A DNA stretch of 52,041 nucleotides from Synergistes sp. (GTDB lineage Bacteria; Synergistota; Synergistia; Synergistales; Synergistaceae). Where the stretch lies: positions 1 to 52,041 of the forward strand of contig JAFYJW010000075.1 in the NCBI GenBank assembly GCA_017537925.1, in the 5' to 3' direction. Under the pieces are notes generated by a model, which made no database searches, was not told the DNA's origin, and saw only the letters and a program-made list of their open reading frames with translations. Below, in pieces: positions 33,457-42,100 of the stretch. The position numbers were made by a program, and so were the translations under genes. Positions within the stretch are counted from its first letter, which is position 1. Each line of letters opens with the position of its first letter.

Positions 33457-35184
33457 TTGTCTCTTTACTTACACGTTATAGGATTAATATGCATTTTTGT
33501 ACTGTCTCAGCTGACAAGAAAAAAGCAGACAGCAGAAAAGCCAATTCGTCCGGCATATCAAAAGGCTTCTTATACCGCGCCGGCAGCGGAACCGGGCCTG
33601 ATATTGGACAGCAGCCAGAGATATGCGTTAGATCTGGCAAAAAGCGGCGCAAGGCGCATCCTGATATTAGGTGCCGCGGGAACGGGAAAATCCACAGTTA
33701 TAAAAGCAATAAAAGAAACGCTGGAGGCAGCCGGGAAAACGGTCCTTCTGACGGCCCCGACCGGAATCGCGGCAATAAATATCGGCGGAGCCACCATCCA
33801 CTCACAGTTTGAGATTCCCGCTGCGATAGCGTCCGCCAGAAGCCTCAGAGACAGCCGTGTTCTCAGTATGCTTTTGAAAAACACTGACACGATAATTATC
33901 GACGAGATATCCATGGTGCGCTCCGACCTGATGGAAGCGGTGCTCAAAAGAATCGGGCAATACAACCCAAATATACAGCTTATTCTCGTGGGGGACCTGA
34001 TGCAGCTGCCGCCCGTACTTACCGAGGGTGAGACGTCTGCGTTCAAACAGGCGGGATATGACCCATCCTTCCCGTACTTCACAGACGGCGCGCGCGGCGT
34101 CACTTTCGATACGGCGATACTTACGACATGCCACCGCCAGGGAAACGGTCTTTTCCTCGACAGCCTCAACAAAATACGAACAGGGACAGATATACAGACC
34201 GCAGTAAACGCTTTCAACGCGAACTGCCGCAGGCCCGGCACAGAGCCGGAACCGCTGCTGTACCTGACCACCACGAACGAAAGCGCTTCCCGGATAAACG
34301 AAAGACGCCTTGCGGCGCTTGACGCCGAACCGCGCACATTTACCGCGGGCATAAGATACTATACGCCTTCTCACAAAACAAACGCCGAGAAAGAGTTCCC
34401 GGCGCCTGAGACCCTCACGGTAAAACCGGGGGCAAACGTTATGATAACAAAGAACATCTATCCCGCCGGCAGCAGGGGAAACATGATTCCCAACGGCGCG
34501 ATAGGGAGGATAACCGGCATATCGAACACGGCGATAGAGGTAACGCTTTTTACGGCGCGTCCCGGATACAGGATAAAAGTCACCCCCGAAACTTGGGCAA
34601 AAATACATTACATATATGACACGGAAACAAAAACGATAATGCCGCAGAAGGAGATAGAATTCTCGCAATTCCCGTTAAAACTCGCATGGGCCGTCACGAT
34701 ACACAAAAGCCAGGGGCTGACGCTGGATAATTACGCGATAGATATGGGCAAAATGCAGTTCACCGACAACCTCGCCTACGTCGCGCTGAGCCGCGGCCGG
34801 AACTTCAGCGACATTACCCTGCTTTCCCCGCTGCAGTTAAAAGACGTCAGGACGAACAGCCGGATGCTCAAATTCATTGCGGCCGTAAAAGGCAGGCAAA
34901 GAATCACGCTGGGACAGATACAGCAAATCCTTTCTCCGCCGTCTGCTGACAGCGAGAGCGTCAAACAGACCAGAGAGATCATAGAGCGTGCCATAAGCGC
35001 GGGAAAAGACATAGAATTCGATTATATAAACAACGATGGAGAAATGAGCCGCCGGCGAGTGACGCCGAATACATGCATACTGTCCGCGTCCGGCAATGAC
35101 ATACTGAAAGCCTTCTGCCATCTGCGGCACGAAGAAAGAGCTTTTATCATAAGCAAGATCATGAACATAAAACTGATTCCATAA
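33457..35184 (+). CDS. Pif1-like helicase with N-terminal membrane segment and C-terminal WYL domain
   Basis: This 575-aa protein starts at TTG 33457, eight bases after AAAGGA. Residues 4-19 form a hydrophobic helix followed by TRKKQ, suggesting a membrane anchor. A complete SF1B Pif1/RecD-type helicase follows: Walker A GAAGTGKST (72-80), motif Ia TAPTGIAAINIGGATIH, Walker B IIIDEIS (DE at 149-150), GDLMQLPPV (GD at 179-180), TIHKSQGLTLD and YVALSRGR. The last ~75 residues are WYL-like: AISAGKDIEFDYIN, a central RRRVTP strand, then FCHLRHEERAFIISKI. WYL domains sense nucleotides or ssDNA and are common in phage-defence regulators. It is monocistronic, at one end of a defence-like block. Confidence 0.85.
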   Translation: MSLYLHVIGLICIFVLSQLTRKKQTAEKPIRPAYQKASYTAPAAEPGLILDSSQRYALDLAKSGARRILILGAAGTGKSTVIKAIKETLEAAGKTVLLTAPTGIAAINIGGATIHSQFEIPAAIASARSLRDSRVLSMLLKNTDTIIIDEISMVRSDLMEAVLKRIGQYNPNIQLILVGDLMQLPPVLTEGETSAFKQAGYDPSFPYFTDGARGVTFDTAILTTCHRQGNGLFLDSLNKIRTGTDIQTAVNAFNANCRRPGTEPEPLLYLTTTNESASRINERRLAALDAEPRTFTAGIRYYTPSHKTNAEKEFPAPETLTVKPGANVMITKNIYPAGSRGNMIPNGAIGRITGISNTAIEVTLFTARPGYRIKVTPETWAKIHYIYDTETKTIMPQKEIEFSQFPLKLAWAVTIHKSQGLTLDNYAIDMGKMQFTDNLAYVALSRGRNFSDITLLSPLQLKDVRTNSRMLKFIAAVKGRQRITLGQIQQILSPPSADSESVKQTREIIERAISAGKDIEFDYINNDGEMSRRRVTPNTCILSASGNDILKAFCHLRHEERAFIISKIMNIKLIP

Positions 35185-35365
35185 ATCTGTCTGCAGCCGC
35201 GCGCTTATCTCAGAAATGTGCAGCATCAAAAAAGAGAGCAGGAAGCACCGCCTGTAATCTGAATAAGATGATGCTTAAAATCCAATAAGCCTTTGCTATA
35301 GCGGCATTTTTTCGCTATCTTACGGTTATCCGAACGTTCCGGTATTGCTGCGCACGCTGTATCCG

Positions 35366-36355
35366 CTACTTCCTGATATACCTCTGGTTCCGGCTGGTCG
35401 GCTTGTCCGGCACGGTCATTTCTGCCATGCCAAGGGCGATGGCGGGACCCATATAGTGTTTGCGGAAGGTCTCTTTTGATTTGAGGTCCAGCTTCTTCAT
35501 TATCGCAGAGGCGGTATAGGGCACGCCGTATTCCATGACGGAGAGGAGCTTCTTCACATATTCGGAGACGGCGCGCTCTTCATCCGCGTTTACAGAGATC
35601 TCGCCGAGCAGGCGATCCGTCTGTTCCAACATAAATTCGATGAATAGGTCGGAATTCCCTGCTTTGTGACATTCGGCAATAACGCGGTAGTAGTCCTCCC
35701 GGAATTTCTCTATCTGATTCTCCAGCGGGATGTACGCAAAGACCGGCTTCCATTGAGCAAGGAGCGCCGTATGCCACAGCCGCGCCATTCTGCCGTTGCC
35801 GTCGGAGAACGGATGTATGAATACGAATTCGTAATGGAAAACGGAGGACAAAATCAAAGGATGGACGGTTTCGCGCGCTTCGCCCATCCATGCAAACAGG
35901 CTTTCCATAAGCTGCGGGACGAGCCGCGCAGGCGGAGCCATGAAGATGCAGCGCTCTCCGCTGAACACGCCTTCCTCGCCTTTACGGAAAGTCCCCGCCT
36001 CGTCTACTGTGTACCGGGTCATCACCCCGTGCAGCGTCAGCAGGTCGGTTATGCTGTACGGATTTATCCCGTTCAGCATCTCATAGGCGGCATAGGCGTT
36101 CTTCACTTCCTGAATCTCTTTCCTGTCTCCGATTACGGCGCGCCCGGCAATAACATCCCGCACCTGTCCCAGGGAGAGCGAGTTCTCTTCGATTTTCAAA
36201 GATGAGTGGATAGAGCGGATTCTGTTATTCCTCCTGAGATGCGGTTTTGATTCCAGGCTGTGCAGCGCGCCTATGCGTCCGAGTTTCTCGGAGACAGATG
36301 CGACGCGGGCGAGCATCGCGTCCGTTATGCTGTATGGCGGTATATACCTTTCCAT
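35366..36355 (-). CDS. Fic family protein (putative AMPylator)
   Basis: This 329-aa Fic-domain protein transfers, by family analogy, AMP or another phosphate-containing group to a target hydroxyl. The catalytic motif is perfect: HPFSDGNGRMAR around residues 180-191. Near the N-terminus SSLKIEENSLSL resembles the autoinhibitory helix of class II Fic proteins, (S/T)xxxE(G/N), with Glu in place of Gly/Asn at the last position. The C-terminal ~70 residues look like a winged-helix domain ending RNQRYIRK, typical of Fic proteins that act on DNA-linked targets or autoregulate. The start ATG 36355 is behind GGGGG. A tandem 12-bp repeat lies just upstream. It is in the same direction as the KAP gene. 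Confidence 0.9.
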   Translation of the reverse strand: MERYIPPYSITDAMLARVASVSEKLGRIGALHSLESKPHLRRNNRIRSIHSSLKIEENSLSLGQVRDVIAGRAVIGDRKEIQEVKNAYAAYEMLNGINPYSITDLLTLHGVMTRYTVDEAGTFRKGEEGVFSGERCIFMAPPARLVPQLMESLFAWMGEARETVHPLILSSVFHYEFVFIHPFSDGNGRMARLWHTALLAQWKPVFAYIPLENQIEKFREDYYRVIAECHKAGNSDLFIEFMLEQTDRLLGEISVNADEERAVSEYVKKLLSVMEYGVPYTASAIMKKLDLKSKETFRKHYMGPAIALGMAEMTVPDKPTSRNQRYIRK

Positions 36356-36374
36356 GACGGAGCCCCCGTTTCGA

Positions 36375-36398
36375 CTTGCGTATTATCTTGCGTATTAT
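36375..36398 (-). repeat. Tandem 12-bp repeat upstream of fic, possible operator
   Basis: Two perfect copies of CTTGCGTATTAT lie head to tail (minus-strand reading: ATAATACGCAAG twice), with a partial third start (CTTA). It is 20-43 bp before the Fic start codon, where promoter elements are expected. This is a plausible binding site for the Fic protein's own C-terminal winged-helix domain. Confidence 0.5.
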
Positions 36399-36490
36399 CT
36401 TAACACATTACCCGGGGCAGAAGGCATTTTCCCGGACTGCGCGCAGCGTCCGGCCTATAAATACCATCCGCGGCGCAGGAAGAGGCGGGG

Positions 36491-39145
36491 CTACAGGTCG
36501 AAGTGGAATATTTCAGGACGTATTACGGCGCCGCGTCCGTCGCTTTCCCTGTTCAACTTCTCCCTGCCTTTGTAGATTTCCAGCACCAGCTTTTCAGATT
36601 CGGTTTCAGCCGGACGTTTACCTAATAACTCGTCCAGCTTGGACGTCAGATCTATGCCTTTACTATTGTTCAGCAGCAGGTTATAAATATCGGACGGAAT
36701 AGAGTAACTAAAACCTCCGCCTATTTCGTAAGATACGAAATCGCCAAGTATCCTGTATATACTATCCTCGGCAGCAATATCTAATATATATCCGCGCAAT
36801 GTGTCCGGGACATCTTTACAAAACAATCTCAGCCCATGGATATTATGGAAATGATAATGTTCGTCTGCATATAAATTAATTTTTTCTTTCGGGTTTTCGC
36901 CAACGACAGATTTACACATATTTTCATAGCAGAGAGAAATACGCTCAGATACAGTTCCTTTGCCGTCCGTTTGTTTCAGATAATCCACTAATCGCGATAC
37001 TACCTCCAGCTTTGAATACGACCGCACCGCAAGCTCCGCAAATTCATCGAGCGACTTTTCATCTACTTTCAATAAAAGTTCTGATAGATACAAGACTGCT
37101 TTGCGGCGCGGCGAAGAAAAGCATCCGTCTGGATCGTCGCTTAGCTGATACACTGAGACAAACAGCATTTTAGCGATGAACGAAGCTTTATCTTTTGATA
37201 TATCTTCGGTAAAGAGACGAAAAAGGCGGATCCAGATATCTTGCAAATAGGAGTTCAGCGGTCTGATACTATCCTCAAAAAGGCCGGATGCTGTATCTAT
37301 ATCAATATCCTCGCTGATTTTACTTACAAAGTCTAACACATTGTTTTTTATCGTTATATATTCGTTACTGTCATACGAAAAATAGAGTTCAAAGAACCTG
37401 GCGCTGCAAATACGCGCGTTTTTCGCAACCTCACTGTCGTTATTCTTATGTCCGAAAACCTTTGCTGAATCGTCATTCTTTTGTAAAGTATCAGGGAACA
37501 GCCATCTTAGAATCCCCATGTAACGAGCATTTTTTGTGTCCTGCTCTATCTCTGCGACGAATTCATTGTGACACTTGATGAAGCTTGCTTCATTGATCTT
37601 AGCGGCATAAACGCTTATATCGCAATCTATATCATGCGAGACTAGGAACTGTTTGTTGTTATGCAGTTTCTGATACAACTCATTGTTCGAATACTTGATA
37701 TATTCTATAGCCAGCAGGTCCGGCTTGTACAAATGCTCTCCCTGGGATATCGCCGTATATAGCGAGGAATTGACGAACCGCTTGAACTCTCTTACGTTGG
37801 CGATAGACGAGCAGATATGCGATATCAACGTCCTGTAGTCCTTGTTATCGCAGGATTCACCGTAAGCGGAAAGGATGTTGTATAAACAGGTCTGGTAGAC
37901 ATATTTCATAGAGGAAGAAGGCACGTCTGCCTTTATCTTCATTTGGACGATTTTCTCTATAAATTTAGGATCGACATTCAGCCCGTCGGACAGGATTTTG
38001 GATAGCTGGACAGGGTCGTAAGACAACACATAAATCGTCTTCTTCAAGTCCAGAACAACGCTTAAAATCCTGAATAGGAAAATGACGTTTTCGGGCAGCG
38101 CCCTGTCAACGTCGTCGATGAAGAATACTATGACCTTGTCGCTGCATTCCAGGTATCTGTTTATATCGTCCTTTATATCCTGCACTGCACCGCTCAACTT
38201 ACGAGGCATATCCAGCAACGCGCCAACGCAGCTCGTAACGTCGTTTTTCGACAGCAGCTCGCTGATCGCCGCGATCGTCCTTCTGCTGTGCGAAACGCTG
38301 TAATGTATTCCGGAATTTTTCAGTATGGCGTCGAACATCCCAAGCAGGAACGTTTCATTATCGCTGTAAAGCCATGGGTTGAAGCTGTCGATTATAACGT
38401 AGTCCTGCCCTGCTGTAACGTTTCCCAGTTCTTTAAGCATGCTTTTTACTATGTTGATTATCGTGCTCTTGCCGCTGCCCCATTCGCCTTCCAGCCCGAT
38501 GACGAAAGACGACTGCGGCCTGTAGTGCGTAATGGCTCCGAACAAACTGGCTATGATATGCTTCCTATTTAATAAATCATAGTCCGCAGCTTTGTCCGAC
38601 AATAATATTGGATGGGCTGTTTTCGGCTTCGGGTCCGTTTTTTGCTTGTTTATTACGTTTTCATATATATCTTTCAGGTCATAGAAGTTCGCATTATACC
38701 GTGTCGTCCGTTCCAATGCGTCATGGTAATACGCTATCCTGTGCAATGCGACGATAAAGACCACGCCGCCTGCTGTTATCAAACTCAGCAGCCACCATGG
38801 ACAATCTGATCGCAGCAGCGACACGGTTACGCAGGCCGACAGAGAAACGCAAACGATGTAAAAATACTGGTCTTTCGCATAGTCCAACGACACTGAAAGT
38901 CTTTTCCAAAGGTACTTGCTGGGCAATGCGATGACATACAATATACATAAAGCGCACGCTACGTAAAACAGCGGCTGCGGACCAGAAATATCAATTTGCC
39001 GGGCGTGTATAAATCTTGAAAATACGCCTGAAAAATCAAGAAAGCTAAAAAACGCAAGACATACCAATATTAGAGGATACGTATATCTGCGTACCCTGAA
39101 TACTTCACTAAAATATTCCTTGGCATGCTGCAAATATTCCGACAC
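36491..39145 (-). CDS. KAP family P-loop NTPase, membrane-anchored
   Basis: This 884-aa KAP-type STAND-like NTPase starts at GTG 39145, with AAGGA ten bases upstream. Four membrane helices occupy residues ~23-41, 58-75, 96-112 and 117-135. The KAP ATPase follows: Walker A GEWGSGKST (220-228), the family-typical DSFNPWLY soon after, and Walker B IVFFIDDVDRA (Asp 344, 345, 347). The C-terminal ~450 residues are helical and unrecognised. KAP NTPases include the F-plasmid PifA phage-exclusion protein and several defence-island genes. The stop of the type ISP enzyme lies 34 bp upstream, so both are probably one transcript. The gene is visibly more AT-rich than its surroundings, a sign of transfer. 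Confidence 0.88.
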   Translation of the reverse strand: MSEYLQHAKEYFSEVFRVRRYTYPLILVCLAFFSFLDFSGVFSRFIHARQIDISGPQPLFYVACALCILYVIALPSKYLWKRLSVSLDYAKDQYFYIVCVSLSACVTVSLLRSDCPWWLLSLITAGGVVFIVALHRIAYYHDALERTTRYNANFYDLKDIYENVINKQKTDPKPKTAHPILLSDKAADYDLLNRKHIIASLFGAITHYRPQSSFVIGLEGEWGSGKSTIINIVKSMLKELGNVTAGQDYVIIDSFNPWLYSDNETFLLGMFDAILKNSGIHYSVSHSRRTIAAISELLSKNDVTSCVGALLDMPRKLSGAVQDIKDDINRYLECSDKVIVFFIDDVDRALPENVIFLFRILSVVLDLKKTIYVLSYDPVQLSKILSDGLNVDPKFIEKIVQMKIKADVPSSSMKYVYQTCLYNILSAYGESCDNKDYRTLISHICSSIANVREFKRFVNSSLYTAISQGEHLYKPDLLAIEYIKYSNNELYQKLHNNKQFLVSHDIDCDISVYAAKINEASFIKCHNEFVAEIEQDTKNARYMGILRWLFPDTLQKNDDSAKVFGHKNNDSEVAKNARICSARFFELYFSYDSNEYITIKNNVLDFVSKISEDIDIDTASGLFEDSIRPLNSYLQDIWIRLFRLFTEDISKDKASFIAKMLFVSVYQLSDDPDGCFSSPRRKAVLYLSELLLKVDEKSLDEFAELAVRSYSKLEVVSRLVDYLKQTDGKGTVSERISLCYENMCKSVVGENPKEKINLYADEHYHFHNIHGLRLFCKDVPDTLRGYILDIAAEDSIYRILGDFVSYEIGGGFSYSIPSDIYNLLLNNSKGIDLTSKLDELLGKRPAETESEKLVLEIYKGREKLNRESDGRGAVIRPEIFHFDL

Positions 39146-39179
39146 GGCGCCGCGTCCTTCTTTCGTCCCGCTTTGTGGC

Positions 39180-42100
39180 TCAGTCTGCGTCCAGCGGATG
39201 GATCTCGAGCGGCGGGAGGGATCTCACTATCTTCATCGTCTCAAGGCTGACTGTGATGACTTTCAGCACGAGGTCGAGCGGGTAGTGCGGGCTGCCGTGC
39301 TCTGTTCCCCATTGGTTGAAATCGTTCACTATCCCCGTCTCTTTGTCCGTCTTGACGCAGGCGCGCTCCACGACCCAGTCGAGCGCGGATTTTTTGTTGA
39401 CTACGTATTCCTGCGCTTCGAGCGGGATTTCCGTTATCGTTATGTTTTCGTTGTAAATCAGCGTCGTCTTGTCCTTCGCCGCGTTGCCGGTCTTTCCTGG
39501 GATCTTGCCGTATTTCATCTGGGTCACGCGGAAGTTGCCGCTCTCTTCGCCCGTTATCTTCACGCCCGCGTAGGCCGGCGCGCTTTCGTAGTTTACGTGA
39601 AGCTCGCCGAGCCTGCGCCCCGCGTCGCGGAAAGCGGCAAACTGTCCGTATGTAGCTGCGCGCGGGATGCGCGGCAGCTCTTTCATAAGGTTGTTCGCGT
39701 AGCGTTCCCGGTAGTCCACGGAATGGAGGATGCCGTAGATATAGTAGAAAAGGTCGTCCGCCGTTATCTTTTCGCCGTACGCTTCAGAGAAATGGCGGAG
39801 CGCGGCGTCTGAGATTGCGTCTATTCTCTGCGTTCCGAACATCGCGTCCTGTGTGTAGATGTAGCGCGGGAAACACTGCGCATCACCGTTGAAGTGCAAG
39901 TCTGCAATGACGTTAGTCATAAGGCAGATATTTCCTACATCATTGCAGTTTTGGTTTATCGTAATAATCAAATTCCGACTATCATTATTTGGGAAAAGTT
40001 GCGGCATCTGGTAAACACAGTTATTCCAAAATTTTTGAATCCTATCGTAGTATAAACATTGCTTGAAAAACGGCCTGTAACATGACTCTACAATTAGCAT
40101 CTGATTAAACGGCGCCGCCATCCTGCCGCTAGCCACACCTTTTTTTTGCGGTCTGTCCCATTTCATTTTTTGGGGATCTAAATCATACTTGTAATCTTCC
40201 CTTGTCGCTGCGAGCTTTACTTGCTCATTATAGAAATTTATGGAACTGTTCATATTCTTTTTAACGGAAGAACGACTTGCATTATATGCCCAAACATCTC
40301 TACTTGTATAAATTCCAAGGGAATAATTATAGAATATACCATTAGCATTACCGGATTTACCATTTACAGAAATAAGATTATCAAAAGAATCATCTCTAAG
40401 ATTAAACCAGTCGCCGTGCGTGTCGGGCGTTATTTCCTGCCATTCCATTTCGGCTATCGAACGGCTGCGCTTGACTTCCGCCAGTTTTTCTTCGCGCGTC
40501 AGGTAGTCGTCTACGGCGTGGAAGTATACTTTGCCCTTTTCGGCGGAATTGCTGTTTTTTATGAGGATCGTTATCGCTATCGGCGCGCGGCTTCCGGCTC
40601 CAAAGACGTTGCCCTTTTCTCTTTGACGGCGTTCTCCTGAAGTATTTGCATTCCCTTTCAGATGATAAATATATATCGAGCTGAATTCTTCCGCCATGCA
40701 TTTCCTCATGCCGTCGGCGCTGTTGGATTCCAGCCAGCCCGCGTTCGTCACGAAGCCTATTATTCCGCCGCCCGCAGCCTCTATGCGGTCGGCGGCCCAG
40801 CGGTAGGCTTTTATGTAAGAATCATGTATTGACTTTTGCTGTTGAGCGTCACCTTTTTCACCATAAGTAGATTTAATTCTATCTCGTAATTCAGGGTAAA
40901 GTTCATTGGCGTTGTCGTCGTTCTGCGAATCCTGGCCGACGGAATATGGCGGGTTGCCTATTATTACTTTTATGTCCAGACCGTCCTCTTTTACGCGGCG
41001 CGCCTCGTTGTCTTTCAGCTCGGTTTTGAATACGTCTTCCTGCCGCCCGCGCGATTTGAAGGTGTCCGTCCATATCATTACGTTGTTCGGCTCGTATTCG
41101 CTTTCCGGCATGAGGTCGCGGTAGACGGATTCGACGTTGACTGAGGCGATGTAGTAGGCAAGCGGAACTATTTCGTTCGCGTGGAGGTCGTTTTTATATT
41201 TGTAGGGCAGGCTATCTTTTTCTATAAGGCCGCTCTGCATCATGCGCGTTATGAACGTCCCCGTGCCTGTGAAGGGGTCTAATATATGCACGCCTTTGTC
41301 GCTTACCGATGCGCCGAATTCTTTTTTCAGCACTTCCGCGACGGAGCTGTTTATGAAGTCCACTATTTCGACGGGGGTGTAGACTATGCCGAGCTTGTCC
41401 TGCATTTTGGGGAATGCTTTTTTGAAGAATTTGTCGAAGAGCTCGACTATGAGCACCTGGCGGGCCGCGGCGCTGCGTATGCCGCGGACTCGGGCGCGCA
41501 CTTCACCGTAGAAGGCGGAGAGCAGGGTCTCAGTCTTGCGCGTCACGCCTTTGTCCAGGGTTTCCATCATCGCGGTCATGGCTTTCGCTATGGGGTTGCG
41601 TTCGGAGAAGCGGTATTCCTGCGTGTCGAAGAGCGCGTCGAGCACGGGCTTTATTACGACGTGCTGCGCAAGCATTTCTATGACTTCGTCGCGGCTTATC
41701 CCGTCGTTGAGTGTGGCGCGCAGCTCTTTTTCGTAGCGCTCAAGGGCGTTCTGCGCCTCTCCGCCGGCATCTTTCGCTATCGCGTCGTTGATGTGCCCGA
41801 CCTGTTCGCTGCATATATCGGCGACGTCTTCCGCCCAGTCGCCCCATTCGCGGCGGTTGCCGACTTTCTTCACCATGCGGGCTTTTATTTCTTCTTCGAG
41901 CACGGCGTTCTGCCCGAATTCGAACTCAAGGCGGCCCTGTCCTTCGTGTTCCCGATAGCCGCCCTTCTTCGGGAGTCTCCCGCCGCTTCCGGCGCCTTCG
42001 CGTCCGGACCGGCGTTTGATCTCTACGTTCGACAGGCAGACGACGTCGACTTTTTCCGGGTTCACCCTGCCGAGCTGCCCGTCTACCGCGTCCGCGCCGA

